NCBI GenBank assembly: GCA_031769625.1
Contig: JAUIMM010000040.1
Location: forward strand, 16,938,001-17,002,000
Reading direction: 5' to 3'
From: Taudactylus pleione
Lineage: Eukaryota; Chordata; Amphibia; Anura; Myobatrachidae
DNA: 64,000 nucleotides
The notes beneath the pieces were generated by a model. The model ran no database searches, was not told the DNA's origin, and worked only from the letters and a program-made list of their open reading frames with translations. The position numbers were made by a program, and so were the translations under genes. Numbering within the stretch: the first letter of the stretch is position 1; the number at the start of each line of letters is the position of its first letter. Shown here piece by piece: positions 1 through 11,759 of this stretch.

Positions 1-207
1 CTGGCTGGCCTCCCTTGTCATAGAGGGAAAGGAATGTTAGTGAAATCACATTATAGTCCTACTACTGTTCTAATACAGTTTATTTGCCACAGAAAACATC
101 ATCAGAGCAATTTTATTTTTAAAACTAATTGTGAACAGAATGCATGATTTAATTTTACATTTCATTTAATTTATAATTTGTTTTTTTTTTTGTTATTTAA
201 AAAAAAA

Positions 208-236
208 AAAATGTGTGTGTGTGTGTGTGTATATAT
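208..236. repeat. (TG)n/(TA)n microsatellite
   Basis: An A run is followed by about nine TG dinucleotides and a short TA tract. The hAT copy 1 insertion lies at its 3' end and the TA tract continues beyond it at 4889-4915. Confidence 0.85.
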
Positions 237-865
237 TAGGGGTGTGCACCGGCCACTTTTCGTGTTTTGTGTTTTGGATCTGGATCTTTCTTCGTGTTTT
301 GGATCTGGATTGGTTTTGCCAAAACCACCCTTCCATGTTTTGGGTTCTGGGTTTTGTGTTTTGGATCTGTATTTTTTTGAAAAAAAGCATAAAAACAGCT
401 AAAATCACAGAATTTGTAGGTTTTTCTGCTCCTATGCTATTATTAACCTCAATAACCTTAATTTCCACTCATTTCCAGTCTATTCTGAACACCTCACACC
501 TCACAATAGTGTTTTTATGTCCAAAAGGTTGCACCGAGGTAGCTGGATGACTATGCTAAGCGACACGAGTGGGCGGCACAAACACATGACCCATCTAGGC
601 GTGATACTGCAGTGGCAGACAGGATGGCAGTTTGAAAAACTAGGCCCCTAACTGTACATAATGCAAAGAAAAAAAAGAGGTGCAAGATGGAAATGTCCTT
701 GGGCCCTCCCACCCACCCTTATGTTGTATAAACAGGACATGCACACTTTAACAAACCAATCATTTCAGTGCCAGGGTCTGCCACACAACTGTGGCTGAAA
801 TGATTGGTTCGTTTGGGCCCCCACAAAACAAGCTGGCAATTAATCTGTCCCTGCACAAACTGGCT

Positions 866-3800
866 CTACGGAGGCAAGATGTCATCCTCATCCACCGATT
901 CCTCACCCTCTTCAGTGTGTACATCCTCATCCTCAGAGTATTAACTCGTCCCCACTGGAATCCACCACCACAGGTCCCTCTATACGTTCTGGAGGCTGGT
1001 CTCCCTGGAAGAGCTGATAATTCATTTTGATGAACATCATCTTCTCCACATTCTGTGGAAGCAACCTCCTACGCCTTTCGCTGACAAGGTTCCCGGCTGC
1101 ACTAAACACTCTTTCGGAGTACACACTGGAGGGGGGGCAACTCAGGTAAAATAGAGCCAGTTTGTACAGGGGCCTCCAAATTGCCTCTTTTTCCTGCCAG
1201 TACAGGTATGGACTGTTGACATGCCTACTTGGATGCTGTCACCAATGTAATCCTCCACCATTCTGTCAATGGTGACAGTATCATATGCAGTGACAGTAGA
1301 CATGTCAGAAATTGTTGCCAGGTCCTTCAGTCCGGACCAGATGTCCAAACTTGGTCCTGCCTTCCCTGCATCACCGCCAGCGGGTTGCTTAGGATAGCTA
1401 AGTTTTTTCCTGGCAGCCCCAGTTGCGGGAGAAAATGAAGAAGGAGCTGTTGACGTGTCACGTTCCACTTCAGCTGACAGTGTGTTCACCAGCAGGTCTT
1501 TGCACCTCTGCAGGCTTGTGTCGGCCGGAAAGAGAGACACCACATAGGCTTTAAACCTAGGATCAAGCATGGTGGCCAAAATGTAGTGGTCTGATTTCAA
1601 CAGATTGACCACCCTGGAATCCTGGCAAAGCGAATGAAGGGCTTCATCCACAAGTCCCACATGCCGAGCGGAATCGCTCCGTCTTAGCTCCTCCTTCACT
1701 TTCTCCAGCTGCTTCTGCAAAAGCCTGATGAGGGGAATGACCTGACTCAAGCTGGCAGTGTCTGAACTGACTTCACGTGTGGCAAGTTCGAAGGGCTGGA
1801 GAACCTTGCACAACACGGAAATCATTTGCCACTGCGCTTGAATCAGGTGCATACCCCCTCCTTTGCCTATGTCATAGGTGGATGTATAGGCTTGTATGGC
1901 CTTTTGCTGCTCCTCCATCCTCTGAAGCATATAGAGAGTTGAGTTCCACCGCGTCACAACCTCTTGCTTCAGGTGATGGCAGGGCCGGTTTAAAAGTGTT
2001 TGCTGGCACTCCAGTCTTCAGCACGCAGTCGCTGAATGGCGAAAGTGGGCAGAAATTTTTCGGGCCACCCAAAGCGTCTCCTGCACACCCCTGTCGCTTT
2101 TCAGAAAATTCTGCACCACCAAGTTTATTGTGTGAGCAAAACATGGGACGTGCTGGAATTTGCCCAGATGTAATGCCCGCACAATATTGGTGGTGTTGTC
2201 AGATATCACAAATCCCCAGGAGAGTCTAAGTGGGGTAAGCCACTGGGCGATGATTTCCCTCAGTTTCTCTAAGAGGTTGTCGGCGGTGTGCCTCTTACTG
2301 AAACCGGTGATACACAGCGTAGCCTGCCTTGGAACAAGCTGGCGTTTCTGAGATGCTGCTACTGGTGACGCTGCTGCTGTTGCTGCGTAAGGTGATACAT
2401 CTACCCAGTGGGCTGTCACAGTCATATAGTCCTTAGTCTGCCCTGTTCCACTTGTCCACATGTCCGAGGTTAAGTGGACATTGGGTACAACGGCATTTTT
2501 CAGGACACTGAGGACACTTTTTCTGACGTTTCTGTACAGTCTTGGTATCGCCTGCCTAGTGAAGTGGAATCTAGACGGGATTTGGAACTGGGGACACATT
2601 ACCTCCATCAATTGTCTAAATCCCACTGCACTAATGGCGGATACCGGACGCACGTCTAACACCAACATAGCAGTCAAGGCCTCAGTTATACATTTTGCTT
2701 CAGGATGACTGCTGTCGTACTTCATCCTCCTCGCTAAGGACTGTTGGAGGGTCAATTGTTTAGTAAAAGTAGTGGTGTTCCTACTTCCTCTCTGGGATGA
2801 TGAACGACTCCCAGCAGCAGCAACAGCAGCAGCGGCAGCAGGAGGCGTAGCAATGCAGGATCCTCCGGAGGAATCCCGGATAGGAGAGTCAGTCATGCCA
2901 GTGACATGGCCTGCAGGACTACTTCCGATCCTGACTAAGGAGGAAATTGACGAGGAGGGAGTTGACGGCGTGGTTTGCAGGCGCTTGGATACAACAGGAC
3001 AACGGGATTTAGGTGTCCCTGGACTGCTTAGGATCTTAGCCAAAGTTTCTGAACTTGACAGTAACTTATTATGAACGCGCTGCAGGTGCCGTATAAGGGA
3101 GGATGTTCCTAGGTGGTTAACGTCCCTACCCCTACTTATTCCACCTTTACATAAGGTACATATGGCAAGACAGTTGTTGTCCGGATTTGGATAGAAATAT
3201 TGCCAGACCAAAGAGGTGGAATGTTTGGTCTTCTGCCCAGGCATGACCGTGATGGGCTTTTTCATCCCACGGACAACAACTGTCTCCCCCGGAGCCTGAT
3301 TTAAACAAACCACATCACCATCAGAATCCTCCTCGCCAACTTCCTCCTCAGCGCCAGCTACACCAGTATCCTCATCCTGTTGTACTTCAACAGTGACATC
3401 TTCAATTTGCATATCAGCAAGTGGACTGTGGGTGCTCCTTTCAGCACTTGCAGGGGGCGTGCAAATGGTGGAAAGAGCCACCTCTTCCCGTCCAGTGCTG
3501 GGAAGGTCAGGCATCGCAACCACCACCACACTTGGACTCTCCTTGGGGATTTGTGATATCTTCTTAGAAAGCACAGTTCTTCGCTGTGCTTTTGCCAGCT
3601 TAACTCTTTTGATTTTTTTAGTGGGAGGAGGGCTTCCATCGTCATGTGAAGCTGAACCACTAGTCATGAACATACTAGGGATCGACCTTAGCCGTTCCTT
3701 GCCACTCCGTGTCGTAAATGGCATATTGGCAAGTTTACGTTTCTCTTCAGCTGATTTAAATGTTTTTTTCAAGGTCATTTTCCTGAACTTTGTCATTTGG

Positions 3801-3967
3801 GATTGTATGTGCCCTCTATTATGACATTGGGCATCGGCCTTGGCAGACGACGTTGATGGCATGTTATCGTCTATGTCATGACTAGTGGCAGCAGCTTCAG
3901 CAGTAGGAGGAAGTGGTTCTTGATCTTTCTCTATTTTATTTTTATCGGAGAAAGTTTGGTCCTCCAT
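866..3967 (-). pseudogene. hAT transposase with BED zinc finger (broken)
   Basis: The product would bind the element ends and catalyse cut-and-paste transposition in the nucleus. The first 649 codons (3967 down to 2018) are open. Residues 1-240 are a basic then acidic low-complexity region. A BED finger follows (W255, C270, C273, H294, H299), then a poly-Ala stretch near 377-386. The catalytic core starts with D502 in TSDMW, then D590 in ISDN and the C609-x2-H612 motif of CFAHTINL. An in-frame TGA at 2018-2020 stops translation; a CGA-to-TGA change by CpG decay would explain it. The same frame then continues from 2017 to about 1215 with the hAT motifs TRWNST and LDPRFK. A 1-bp loss near 1215 relative to copy 2 shifts the frame. 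The C-terminal hAT dimerisation motif SERVFSAAGNLVSERRRRL follows, and a 2-bp loss near 934 creates an early stop before the ancestral stop at 866-868. A host ZBED gene is unlikely because terminal repeats and a target duplication enclose the gene. Confidence 0.9.
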
Positions 3968-3992
3968 TTATGTTATATCGATTTAATATATA

Positions 3993-4345
3993 CGTGCGGC
4001 TAAACACAGAAAATATTTTTTTATTTTTGCTGGAGAGTAGTGCACTTTGTGGGTTACACCAGCCTTTAAGAAATGAGCCAGCCGGCTCTTTACTTATGGG
4101 ACACAGGCGCACGCTTGGCGCTGCTCCTTTGTTGATGCACGTGCGGCTACTGCGCACACAATTCACAAACACAGAAAATATATATTTTTTTGGTTTGGAC
4201 TGGAGTGTACTTTGGGGGTTACAGCACCCTTTAACGGTCAAGCCAGCCGGCTCTTTACTTATGACACAGGCGCACGCTTGGCACTACTTTGTTGATGCAC
4301 GTGCGGCTACTGCGCACACAATTCACAAACACAGAAAAAATATAA
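3993..4345 (-). repeat. Leader repeat units of hAT copy 1 (about 2.3 units of 150-160 bp)
   Basis: Units begin gtgcggct and contain cagaaaatat, an A/T run, the phrase ggagtgtactttgggggtta, ccagccggctctttactta and gcgcacgcttgg. They start at 3993, 4141 and 4301 (partial). They lie between the promoter and the transposase start codon, so they would form the 5' leader. Copy 2 carries about eight such units. Confidence 0.85.
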
Positions 4346-4699
4346 TTTTTTTAGCACTTGGGGGGAGCACCCATGATGGACAGAGCACCCCCTGGACAAC
4401 ACTACAGCACCCCTTTAGGACTGGGACACTGCACAGGACTTTGGAGTGGACACAGCCCCTATGGAGAACTGACTGCACAACACAGTCCAGCCAGCCCCTA
4501 TTGACTTTGAAGTAGTGGACACAGCCCCTATTAACAACAGCAGCACAGCACAACACAGCCAGCCCCTATGGACTTTGAAGTAGTGGACAACAGCAGCACA
4601 GCGCAGCACAGCACAGCACAACACTACTCTGCACTACACTACACAGCCCAGCCAGCCCTAACTCCCACCCTCCCTCTTCACTGTCCACAGCCGAGTGAG

Positions 4700-4735
4700 A
4701 AAATGGCGCCGACGCGGGTACCTTATATAGGTTCC
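4700..4735 (-). promoter_or_regulatory. Probable transposase promoter, TATA box plus YY1-like site
   Basis: On the minus strand the sequence TATATAA (plus-strand ttatata at 4723-4729) is followed about 15-25 bases downstream by GGCGCCATTTTC, which resembles a YY1 initiator element. Both motifs and their spacing are kept in copy 2 (56746-56780). The position upstream of the repetitive leader and start codon fits a core promoter. Function is inferred. Confidence 0.55.
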
Positions 4736-4896
4736 AAAACCCGCGAGACTCGGAAGGCGGGATGATGACGTTTTGCTTCGATTTCAGATCCGAGTCAGGC
4801 GGGAAAAGTCGAGCCTGACTCGGATCTGCCTCGGATCGGGGGGCTCGGGGGGGTTTGGATTTCAGAAATCCGAACCCGCTCACCCCTAGTATATAT

Positions 4897-5965
4897 AATA
4901 TATATTATTGTGCATACAGATTATACTTCTTTGAAAGCAATTGCCTATAAATAGTGTATTGTCGGTAAATGGCAATTTTCAAGCAAAAATATATCCTTCC
5001 ATCCATCATAGTAAGCAGTGGCTACTGTACATTAAAGTAGTGTGAGTGCGGGTGAATGGTTAATACATTTCTAAAACATTCAGTGTGTGGAGTTTGGGGA
5101 ATAGCCCAGGCTTCACTCCAGGCCTTGGGGGGGAGGACTCTTTATTGTGGGGCGGTCCCCCACTTCCCTGAAATCCCAGGCCAGAGGTGATCAGTTTGGG
5201 GCTGTTTAATGCTTTGGTACGAGGACAATAGTGTACGCTTTCTTTTTTGTAATGCATTTTACATCACAGAATTCCAGTTTACCATGAGCAGGTTTGCCAT
5301 GTATGACATAAATAAAAAACACAAGAAACTATTTTTTTATTTTCTGAAGACCAGATACCTACTGTAGAAGAAGACCAACCTGTGCCAGGAAGTAGGTATG
5401 TATGTAGTGTGAGTGAGGTTGAGTGAGTGCATGCTTAATAAAATAAAATTTTTGGTGTCCACGTTTTGCCTTTCTTTAAATAGTTTTCACACAGTGCAGA
5501 TACCGGTGCAAGTGCCGTAAAGCAGGTTGGCTGGTACCTGTAGTTTCACTGTAAAAAAAATATATTAAGCATTTATTTACACCCATTAGCCATGCATCTA
5601 CCACACCCAGGGATGCAGGGAGCTCTGGGCTACCCAAATTGGGGCTGGTTTACATTACGGCAAGGGGAACCCACACTGTGTGTTACTCTGCTGTAGTGTA
5701 AGCCCCCTGGCTGGTTTAATCTGGTGCTGTTTAAAGAAAAATATGGGGAACGTCACTATTTTACAGTTTTTCCCCTGGGCTAGGAGGCCCCGAGGCTGGT
5801 CGCGATTGTTCTGATTTTGATCCCAGGCTGCGACATCGTTCACAGTGCTGGGATCACACAGATGCAGCAAGGAGCTATCGGTTTCCCAAAGACACCTCCT
5901 GCTGCATTTGCGATGGACGGAATTGCACAGCCACTTTTGTGCGGCTCTGCAATTCCGTTCATCTC
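4897..5965. other. No gene seen; unassigned AT-rich sequence
   Basis: Short open frames here have no recognisable domain. A hairpin (arms ggaattgcacagcc and ggctctgcaattcc, about 5919-5953) lies next to the terminal sequence aaatcaggccctta, which looks like the right end of an element of the GGGCCTGATTCAG type. Its left end was not found. Confidence 0.4.
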
Positions 5966-6180
5966 TAAATCAGGCCCTTAGTGTATTGATTGTCAATAGT
6001 TCACTTGCAGGGCAATCTATAATTAACATTTTAAAAATATACTGTACTGTATATACTGTAATATAATATGGATAAAACAAAATCGAATTATTCTTCAATA
6101 TTCCTGTCCTTAACAGGAATAGAACCCCAATTGAACGCCATGTTAAGCATTGACCATACCACTAAGTCACTGGAGCCACC
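5966..6180 (-). mobile_element. SINE-like repeat, copy A, with tRNA-like head
   Basis: On the minus strand the part near 6180-6105 resembles a tRNA-derived head. TGACTTAGTGG fits an A box (consensus TGGCNNAGTGG), and GGTTCTATTCC about 36 bases later fits a B box (GGTTCNANNCC). An AT-rich tail follows. The whole stretch has a diverged direct copy at 7861-8062. The SINE label is inferred from the box motifs; the duplication is seen directly. Confidence 0.5.
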
Positions 6181-6890
6181 TACTGTATTCAGGTGCTACA
6201 CACATCCCTTAAGATAGCCCTGATTATGCTCACTAATATTGCATTATTGTCTATGCATATTCTTCACCAGTATGAGAAGCTCGCGCTTTGAATAAGGCTG
6301 CTGTCTTTGTGCCATTATTGCAAGCAATAAGATACAGTACTGAAAGCTGTTAGAGGATATGTTAGTATTTAACTAGAGTACAAGTCTCATTATGAAAACA
6401 TCTCATTTTATTAAAGACTGAATGCAACAAATTAGCAGACGAGTTTGCAACTTTTACGTAAGAAAAAAAATCCCTGTGCACTGATGCTACAGTGGTTTGC
6501 TAGGCTGTACATCTGCAACTTTATAGCGACTAACTCCACAAGCAGTGGATCAGTGGATCTGCGTAGCAGCAGTGTAGAATATAAAATACAATATGCGATT
6601 GTCGCAGCCGCAGGGACTTGTTTGCAGCTGCAACAGTTGCATACTATATATTTTTTAACTGCTGCTGTGTACAATACTTAATTTCTATTTTGAAGTGACC
6701 TTCATACATTTTGTTTTCATTAATTTTTTTTTATGTTTTCTGCTTTTCTTTTTTTTTTTACAAAGTATTCTACTCTAGTGAGGGGTGAGGGGTTTTTCCA
6801 CTTTGTCTTAATGTTGGTATGTTTTCATTTAGCCCATCCCCAAGAACATTAGGGTCATTTCACTGTGGCAGAGGGAGAGGAACTTGTTAC
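6181..6890. other. No gene seen; unique AT-rich sequence
   Basis: The open frames at 6432-6681 overlap on both strands and show no domain. Apart from short A/T runs, no repeat or gene signal was recognised. Confidence 0.4.
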
Positions 6891-7350
6891 CAGTGCCAGA
6901 TTAAACCTGATGGAGGCCCCTAGGCAGTCAAAATCTCTGGTTCCCCCTAGCAAATTATCTCATAATATGTTTTTAATTTTACCAACCTACAATTTTAATA
7001 AACCGTACGTAGCTTACACCAAAAAGTTTTTACAAACTGACAGCCGACAGAAGATGAGCTTTTAAGAGACAAATTGTAATGCGAATCTGATGTCTTTGGT
7101 TGATGTACTTGTTGTTAATGGGTACATTACATTAATACAGTATTTTCTCTATAGAGTCTTTAATGTAAACTCTTTGTTTCTCTGCATTGATTAATTTTTT
7201 TCTATCTTTTGGAAACAATTTAAGAAAGCCTGATAGTAATTTTCTATCAAGATCAAATCAATATTATTTTGATCCAATGTCATGTGGCCCCTAAAAGTTA
7301 TAGGGCCCATAGGCCAGTACCTACTCTGCCTATTTGGTAATCTGGCACTG
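6891..7350. mobile_element. Non-autonomous hAT element, 460 bp
   Basis: The ends cagtgccagattaa and ttggtaatctggcactg are inverted repeats. The flanks cttgttac (6883-6890) and cctgttac (7351-7358) match at 7 of 8 positions, as expected for a slightly aged 8-bp hAT duplication. The interior is AT-rich and non-coding. Confidence 0.82.
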
Positions 7351-7549
7351 CCTGTTACATATTCTGCCAGAGAAATTCACCATCCTCCACAGTATACAGT
7401 TACTAAGAGAACATGTTACATTTAAGTTCTATTGATACAGTATCCATTGATAAGCATGGATATCCCCAATACCTAAACTGCATTGTTGGAGTTTGTGAAC
7501 CTCTGCAGTAAGATGTACACTGTACATACAGTATTTATATAAAAACTTA

Positions 7550-7869
7550 GGGCCTGATTCATATTTGGGAATAGAGTAAGTTAGTGCAGGTAACTATGTA
7601 CCTGTACAAACCATGTTGCAACACAAGGGGTGCATATACATACATTTATTTTACATGTGAGGTAAATACTGACTGACTTTGCATGTAGCCCTCAAATGTT
7701 GGACAGCTTTAGTTTTACACTGCAATTTACTGTTAGGACACACTTCTCCCAATCTAACTTTCTCTGCACATTTACATCTGCCCCACCTGCAGTTCAACAT
7801 AGTTTTACCAAGATGCACAATTACAATGCTTGTTCTTTCTTTCTCTACTCCCAAATCTGAATCAGGCCC
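7550..7869. mobile_element. Short TIR element with TTA duplication, 320 bp
   Basis: The left end gggcctgattcatatttggga and right end tcccaaatctgaatcaggccc are inverted repeats. The 3-bp duplication TTA is at 7547-7549 and 7870-7872. TTA fits PIF/Harbinger, but relatives in this window use other trinucleotides. No coding sequence is present. Confidence 0.8.
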
Positions 7870-8062
7870 TTAGTGTTTTGTTTGCAAATCGTGTACTTGC
7901 AGAGCAATCTAAACTTAACATTTTAAAAATATACTGTATTTACTGTAATATAATATTGATAACAAAATCAAATTCTAAATTATTCTTTAATATCTGTGTC
8001 CTTAGCAAAAATTGGACCCCAGTGGAACACCATGTTAAGCATTGATAGTTTTCATCAGTGGT
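7861..8062 (-). mobile_element. SINE-like repeat, copy B
   Basis: This stretch is a diverged direct copy of 5966-6175. Shared phrases include acattttaaaaatatactgta, ctgtaatataatat and ccatgttaagcattga. The tRNA-like boxes are more decayed than in copy A. Like copy A it follows directly on a terminus ending atcaggccctta. Confidence 0.5.
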
Positions 8063-8439
8063 CACTGGCCACTCAGCGGTTAAGCTGTGTATTGCATGTT
8101 GTAGATTCAGTTGTGTTTCACTGCGCCCACTCACGGTATTTTCAGAACACAACTAAGACACCTACATGGTGCGACCTAAGCCACAATGAGGGATGACACA
8201 TCTGTAGTTGAACTCAACTTTGAAGTGAAATGATATTGGGTTTTTTTTATTTTACAATACATGTGCAATTGTCCTCATGCTTGTGTATTATTATACAATA
8301 CTGATTTCTATTATTAGACTTGGGGAATATTTTATTATGTTTTTTTGAAGAGCAGAAGAACAAGTGCATGATGTGGGAAATGGATTAAGACAGTTAGGGA
8401 TATATATATAATAAGGGGAGGGTAAAGGGAAACAAACAG

Positions 8440-8985
8440 ATACTCAAATAAGCAATAGGAACTGCAGACACAGACAATGCAGGGGTACACAAAGAAGGAC
8501 AAAGAAAGACAGATAGGAAGACATACAGTAAGTGCACATACAAAATTAGATATAGACACAAGGAAAGTGAAAGAAGAACAAAAAACAAAAGGGAACATAT
8601 TGGGGAACAAATGGATAGAAGCTGGCATAGACAGGTGAAGAGTAGAGAATGCAGCACAGAAAAGTAAGGGCATAGAAAATGGCACAAACAGGAAAAGGGC
8701 AGAGAAGTTGGTGCAGACAGAGGAAGGGCTGAGAAGGCGTCATAGATAAGGGTAGGACAGAGAAGACAGTACAAATTGGGGAAGAGCAGTGAAGGCAGTG
8801 GAGACTGTGGAAGAGCAAAGAATACATAGACTGGGGTAGTGCAGAGAAGATGATGCTGTCTGGGGAAGGGCAAAGAAGATGTGGCAGATGGGAAGGGCAG
8901 AGAAAATGATGCAAACTGGGGACAAAGAAGATTTGGTAGACAGGGGAAGGGCAGAGGGAGGGGCCCTAGATTGCACACCCTAAAC
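8440..8985. repeat. Purine-rich imperfect minisatellite (about 30-bp period)
   Basis: Variants of gggcagagaagatggtgcaga recur about every 30 bases, and the plus strand is strongly A/G. Long minus-strand open frames here are a by-product of the repeat and of the near absence of T on the plus strand. Confidence 0.75.
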
Positions 8986-9199
8986 ACAATGTGAGGTGCT
9001 ACCTGCAGAGACTAGTAGTGCTACAAGCAGAAAAAGAGATAAAATGCAAGTGCACACTCTAACCATGCTAAACCTAATAATAATATTGCTGTATTGCATC
9101 AAAGAGGTTCTTAGCATAATAATGGCCATAATTATGGGCTGCCCACCATATCCAGGTGACCTCTATCAGGCAGGTCCCTAACACTCCTATGGAACAAAT

Positions 9200-9231
9200 A
9201 CATACATACATACATACATACATACATACAG
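9200..9231. repeat. (ATAC)n microsatellite
   Basis: About eight tandem copies of the tetranucleotide acat are seen directly. Confidence 0.95.
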
Positions 9232-11466
9232 ATAGATTATAAGATTTGGTATTGATGAGGGGTGTGTTTTTCCTTTTTTTCTATTTGTACACACAGGCCA
9301 TTGCCAGCTCGTTTAATCCCAATATATCTGAAGCAAATTATTCTATTTTTCATATAATAACTATCAGGTTATAAGTAACATAAATATATGAACTTCGCAA
9401 AGTGTTAACCAGAATTATATATCTTTTAAATCATTTGGATAATTTCCTTTCATAAAGATAACGATGCACACAAAGTGTTATAAGTAAAATGTTTTTATAT
9501 TCTTCAAATCAATCTTCATAAAATCAATGCTTGTTAAAATACAATATAGACGATACAAAGATGAGCGAGAGAGAGAGAGAGAAATGGTTGTTGAGAGTGT
9601 GAGTGGGGGTTGTTGTTAGGGCTCATATCCTATTGTCCAAACCGCATGGTCTCTGATCACAAACTCCATTTTGAATGTCAGAAAAACCCTCACTGAAATC
9701 TCCCATAATGCCATAGTTAATGAAATATGCAAGCTGAATATCATATGCCAACACATCAGGCAAACACTGCACCATTTAATATTCCAACATGTACAACACA
9801 AGCTGATTCCAATATACAACAATACCATCCTACAACAGACCTCATCCAGTACCCACTAGACCGTGGGGAGGGGGAAGGGCCGAAGCACATGTTCTTCCTT
9901 TGTTTGCAAGCCTCATGATTCCTAGGCAAACTCCATTTTGAAAGTAAGAAAACTTGCATAGTGTTGTAACTTCTGTAAATCATATATCCATTAATGATCA
10001 TAATTATAATATCTATAACAACCTATTTGTACTATACAACACCAAAACTGGGTAGAATTATAACTATAATCACAAGACTAGTAATTCACAACTTCCATTG
10101 AATCAAGCACATGATTCAATGGGGAAAAGTGGAGCACATGGAATTTCCTTTGTTCACACCACATGGAGGTAGCCATCTTTAAATCCCCAAACTATAATAA
10201 TACATAACTTCACAATACTATCACAATATGGCTAGCAGTCTGCAACTCCCATGGAACCACAACCACTAGCTGAATTCAACCTGATTCCATTATATAATGT
10301 TTCACAAAGTATAAACTACTAAACAGTGTACATTACTTATAAACTTATTACAATGTAATTGACCACTACCGAGTTACGGGTTCCTTCATCACCAGCTGAA
10401 ATCAAACAATTATATATCTACACATTGCAATATATTACCCAATTTCCATCTTAATCTTAACTACACAATGATACAGTCAGACCACAAGAATACAACACAC
10501 ACTAAACCTATCTCTCTCAGACAGTGCTATTGTTAAAGCAGATGGTGGATCGTATGAACGAACTACAGTCTCCATTAAACACATGTGAATAGACAAAGAC
10601 TACACCAAATCATCCACTGTATCTACATTACAGAGTCACCCATATAGCTTGCTGTTAGTAATTCACTTCACTATTGAATGTTAACCCAGCCTTTTCCGAA
10701 ACTACAAATCAAACGTGTTACACATATAGTCTACTACAGATTGATTACTACATAAATCACTACAAACTATCTATATAAGCTATAAACAGATTAAATCAAA
10801 CTAGTTATAGATATCATATAGGCTAACCACTGTACAGTTTACTTAGCCATTATGAGTGGATATCTCCAGGGGAATGAAGCTGCATTCTGGCCTTCTGGGG
10901 GGGAGTCTGCTCTGCCTGTGTCTCCCTGGTGTGTCCTTGCCAGAATGTGTGTTTCTCCAAGTGTGTCCTCGCAAGCATCTGTGAGAGATCCTTCCTGTGT
11001 CTCTGTAGAGTGTTTGTGTGAATGCTATCCTGCTCTCCCTTACCTGTGAGGTGTGGTCAGAAAGGGAATATCCTATTGGTCAACTGGAACTACTGTTCAC
11101 TTTAAACTTGGGCTATTGTTCTAAGCTTTCCTGTGTGAGGCTAGCTATCTGTGAACTGTGGCTATATGTAAACAACTGCTAATTAGCTTGTATTGTGAGT
11201 CTCTTCCCATCTATGGGTATGTTAAACCATCTGGCCAGACTAGTTCTGGGATAATCACATTTCATTTATATATTTTGGTATTAGCTGTTTAAGGAATTAA
11301 TATTCTATATTTTGTGATTATTATACTATATGTTGATTTTTATATACACACTGTAACAGGTATAATACCCAGGTAGTCTGTGGTGCTTTGTTTGAGATGC
11401 CAAAAAAGGGTTACTATTAAGGAGGCCAGTCCCGGCATCGGGATCAGCAGGATGTGCATGTGCATT
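9232..11466. other. Unassigned region with diverged internal repeats
   Basis: No gene is recognised. The phrase aactccattttgaa recurs near 9660 and 9930. A phrase like agcacatg..ttcctttgtt recurs near 9884 and 10133, which suggests old duplicated units or an LTR-like remnant. No primer-binding site, gag/pol coding or clean LTR ends were found. The small open frame at 10852-11049 has no recognisable domain. Confidence 0.35.
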
Positions 11467-11550
11467 GCACAGTTTATCCAGGCAGCGCTGAGAGCTGCCT
11501 GGATAAACTGTGCTGCCAGCCTGCTTCCCCAGCCCAGCAGGCTGGCAGCA
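11467..11550. repeat. Two consecutive perfect hairpins
   Basis: The first hairpin has 20-bp arms (11467-11486 and 11494-11513) and a 7-base loop. The second has 15-bp arms (11511-11525 and 11536-11550) and a 10-base loop, and overlaps the foot of the first by 3 bases. All arms pair perfectly. Both stems are GC-rich and lie within open frames on both strands that show no domain. Confidence 0.85.
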
Positions 11551-11759
11551 CAGTGGGCAGGCTGTGCAGCTGGACTTTCTCTGCTGCCGCCAGGTGGGTA
11601 CCTGCTGCTGCACTGCCTGCTGTGTGAGGAGGCTGAAGGAGTAGGATGGAGGACTGGAGTGAGGACAGAGGCTGTCCTGTGTGTTGTACTGCTGGCTGCT
11701 GCACTGCCTGGAGTGCGGAGTCTGACCTTCAACTGAACTGGACAGTGGACTCTGGAGGT

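Larger units (their letters stand above)
237..4888 (-). mobile_element. Full-length hAT transposon (BED-finger type), copy 1
   Basis: This is a 4,652-bp class II transposon. It begins taggggtgtgc and ends gctcaccccta, an imperfect terminal inverted repeat of about 11 bp. A perfect 8-bp target duplication, gtatatat, lies at 229-236 and 4889-4896, which is the hAT signature. The target was the TA end of a TG/TA microsatellite. Reading on the minus strand it has a TATA promoter near 4725, a repetitive leader (3993-4345) and a transposase remnant (866-3967). Both subterminal regions are rich in GGATC-type motifs (three gttttggatctg copies on the left, several ctcggatc copies on the right), which may be transposase binding sites. 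The same element recurs at 53405-56935. The transposon assignment is firm; the exact hAT family is not. Confidence 0.93.

Noticed and set aside
866..3967. Host ZBED-type gene
   Set aside because: It is enclosed by hAT termini with a perfect target duplication, has stops and frameshifts, and recurs in a second rearranged copy.
8040..8140. Second tRNA-like head on the plus strand (ctcagcggttaagc)
   Set aside because: The A-box-like phrase is present but the B box is poor, and no cloverleaf could be drawn with confidence.
8394..8987. Minus-strand 197-codon frame
   Set aside because: It lies on the purine-rich minisatellite; the lack of stops follows from base composition.
9232..11400. LTR retrotransposon or endogenous retrovirus
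   Set aside because: Only vague internal repeats were seen; there are no matching LTR ends, primer-binding site, polypurine tract or gag/pol coding.
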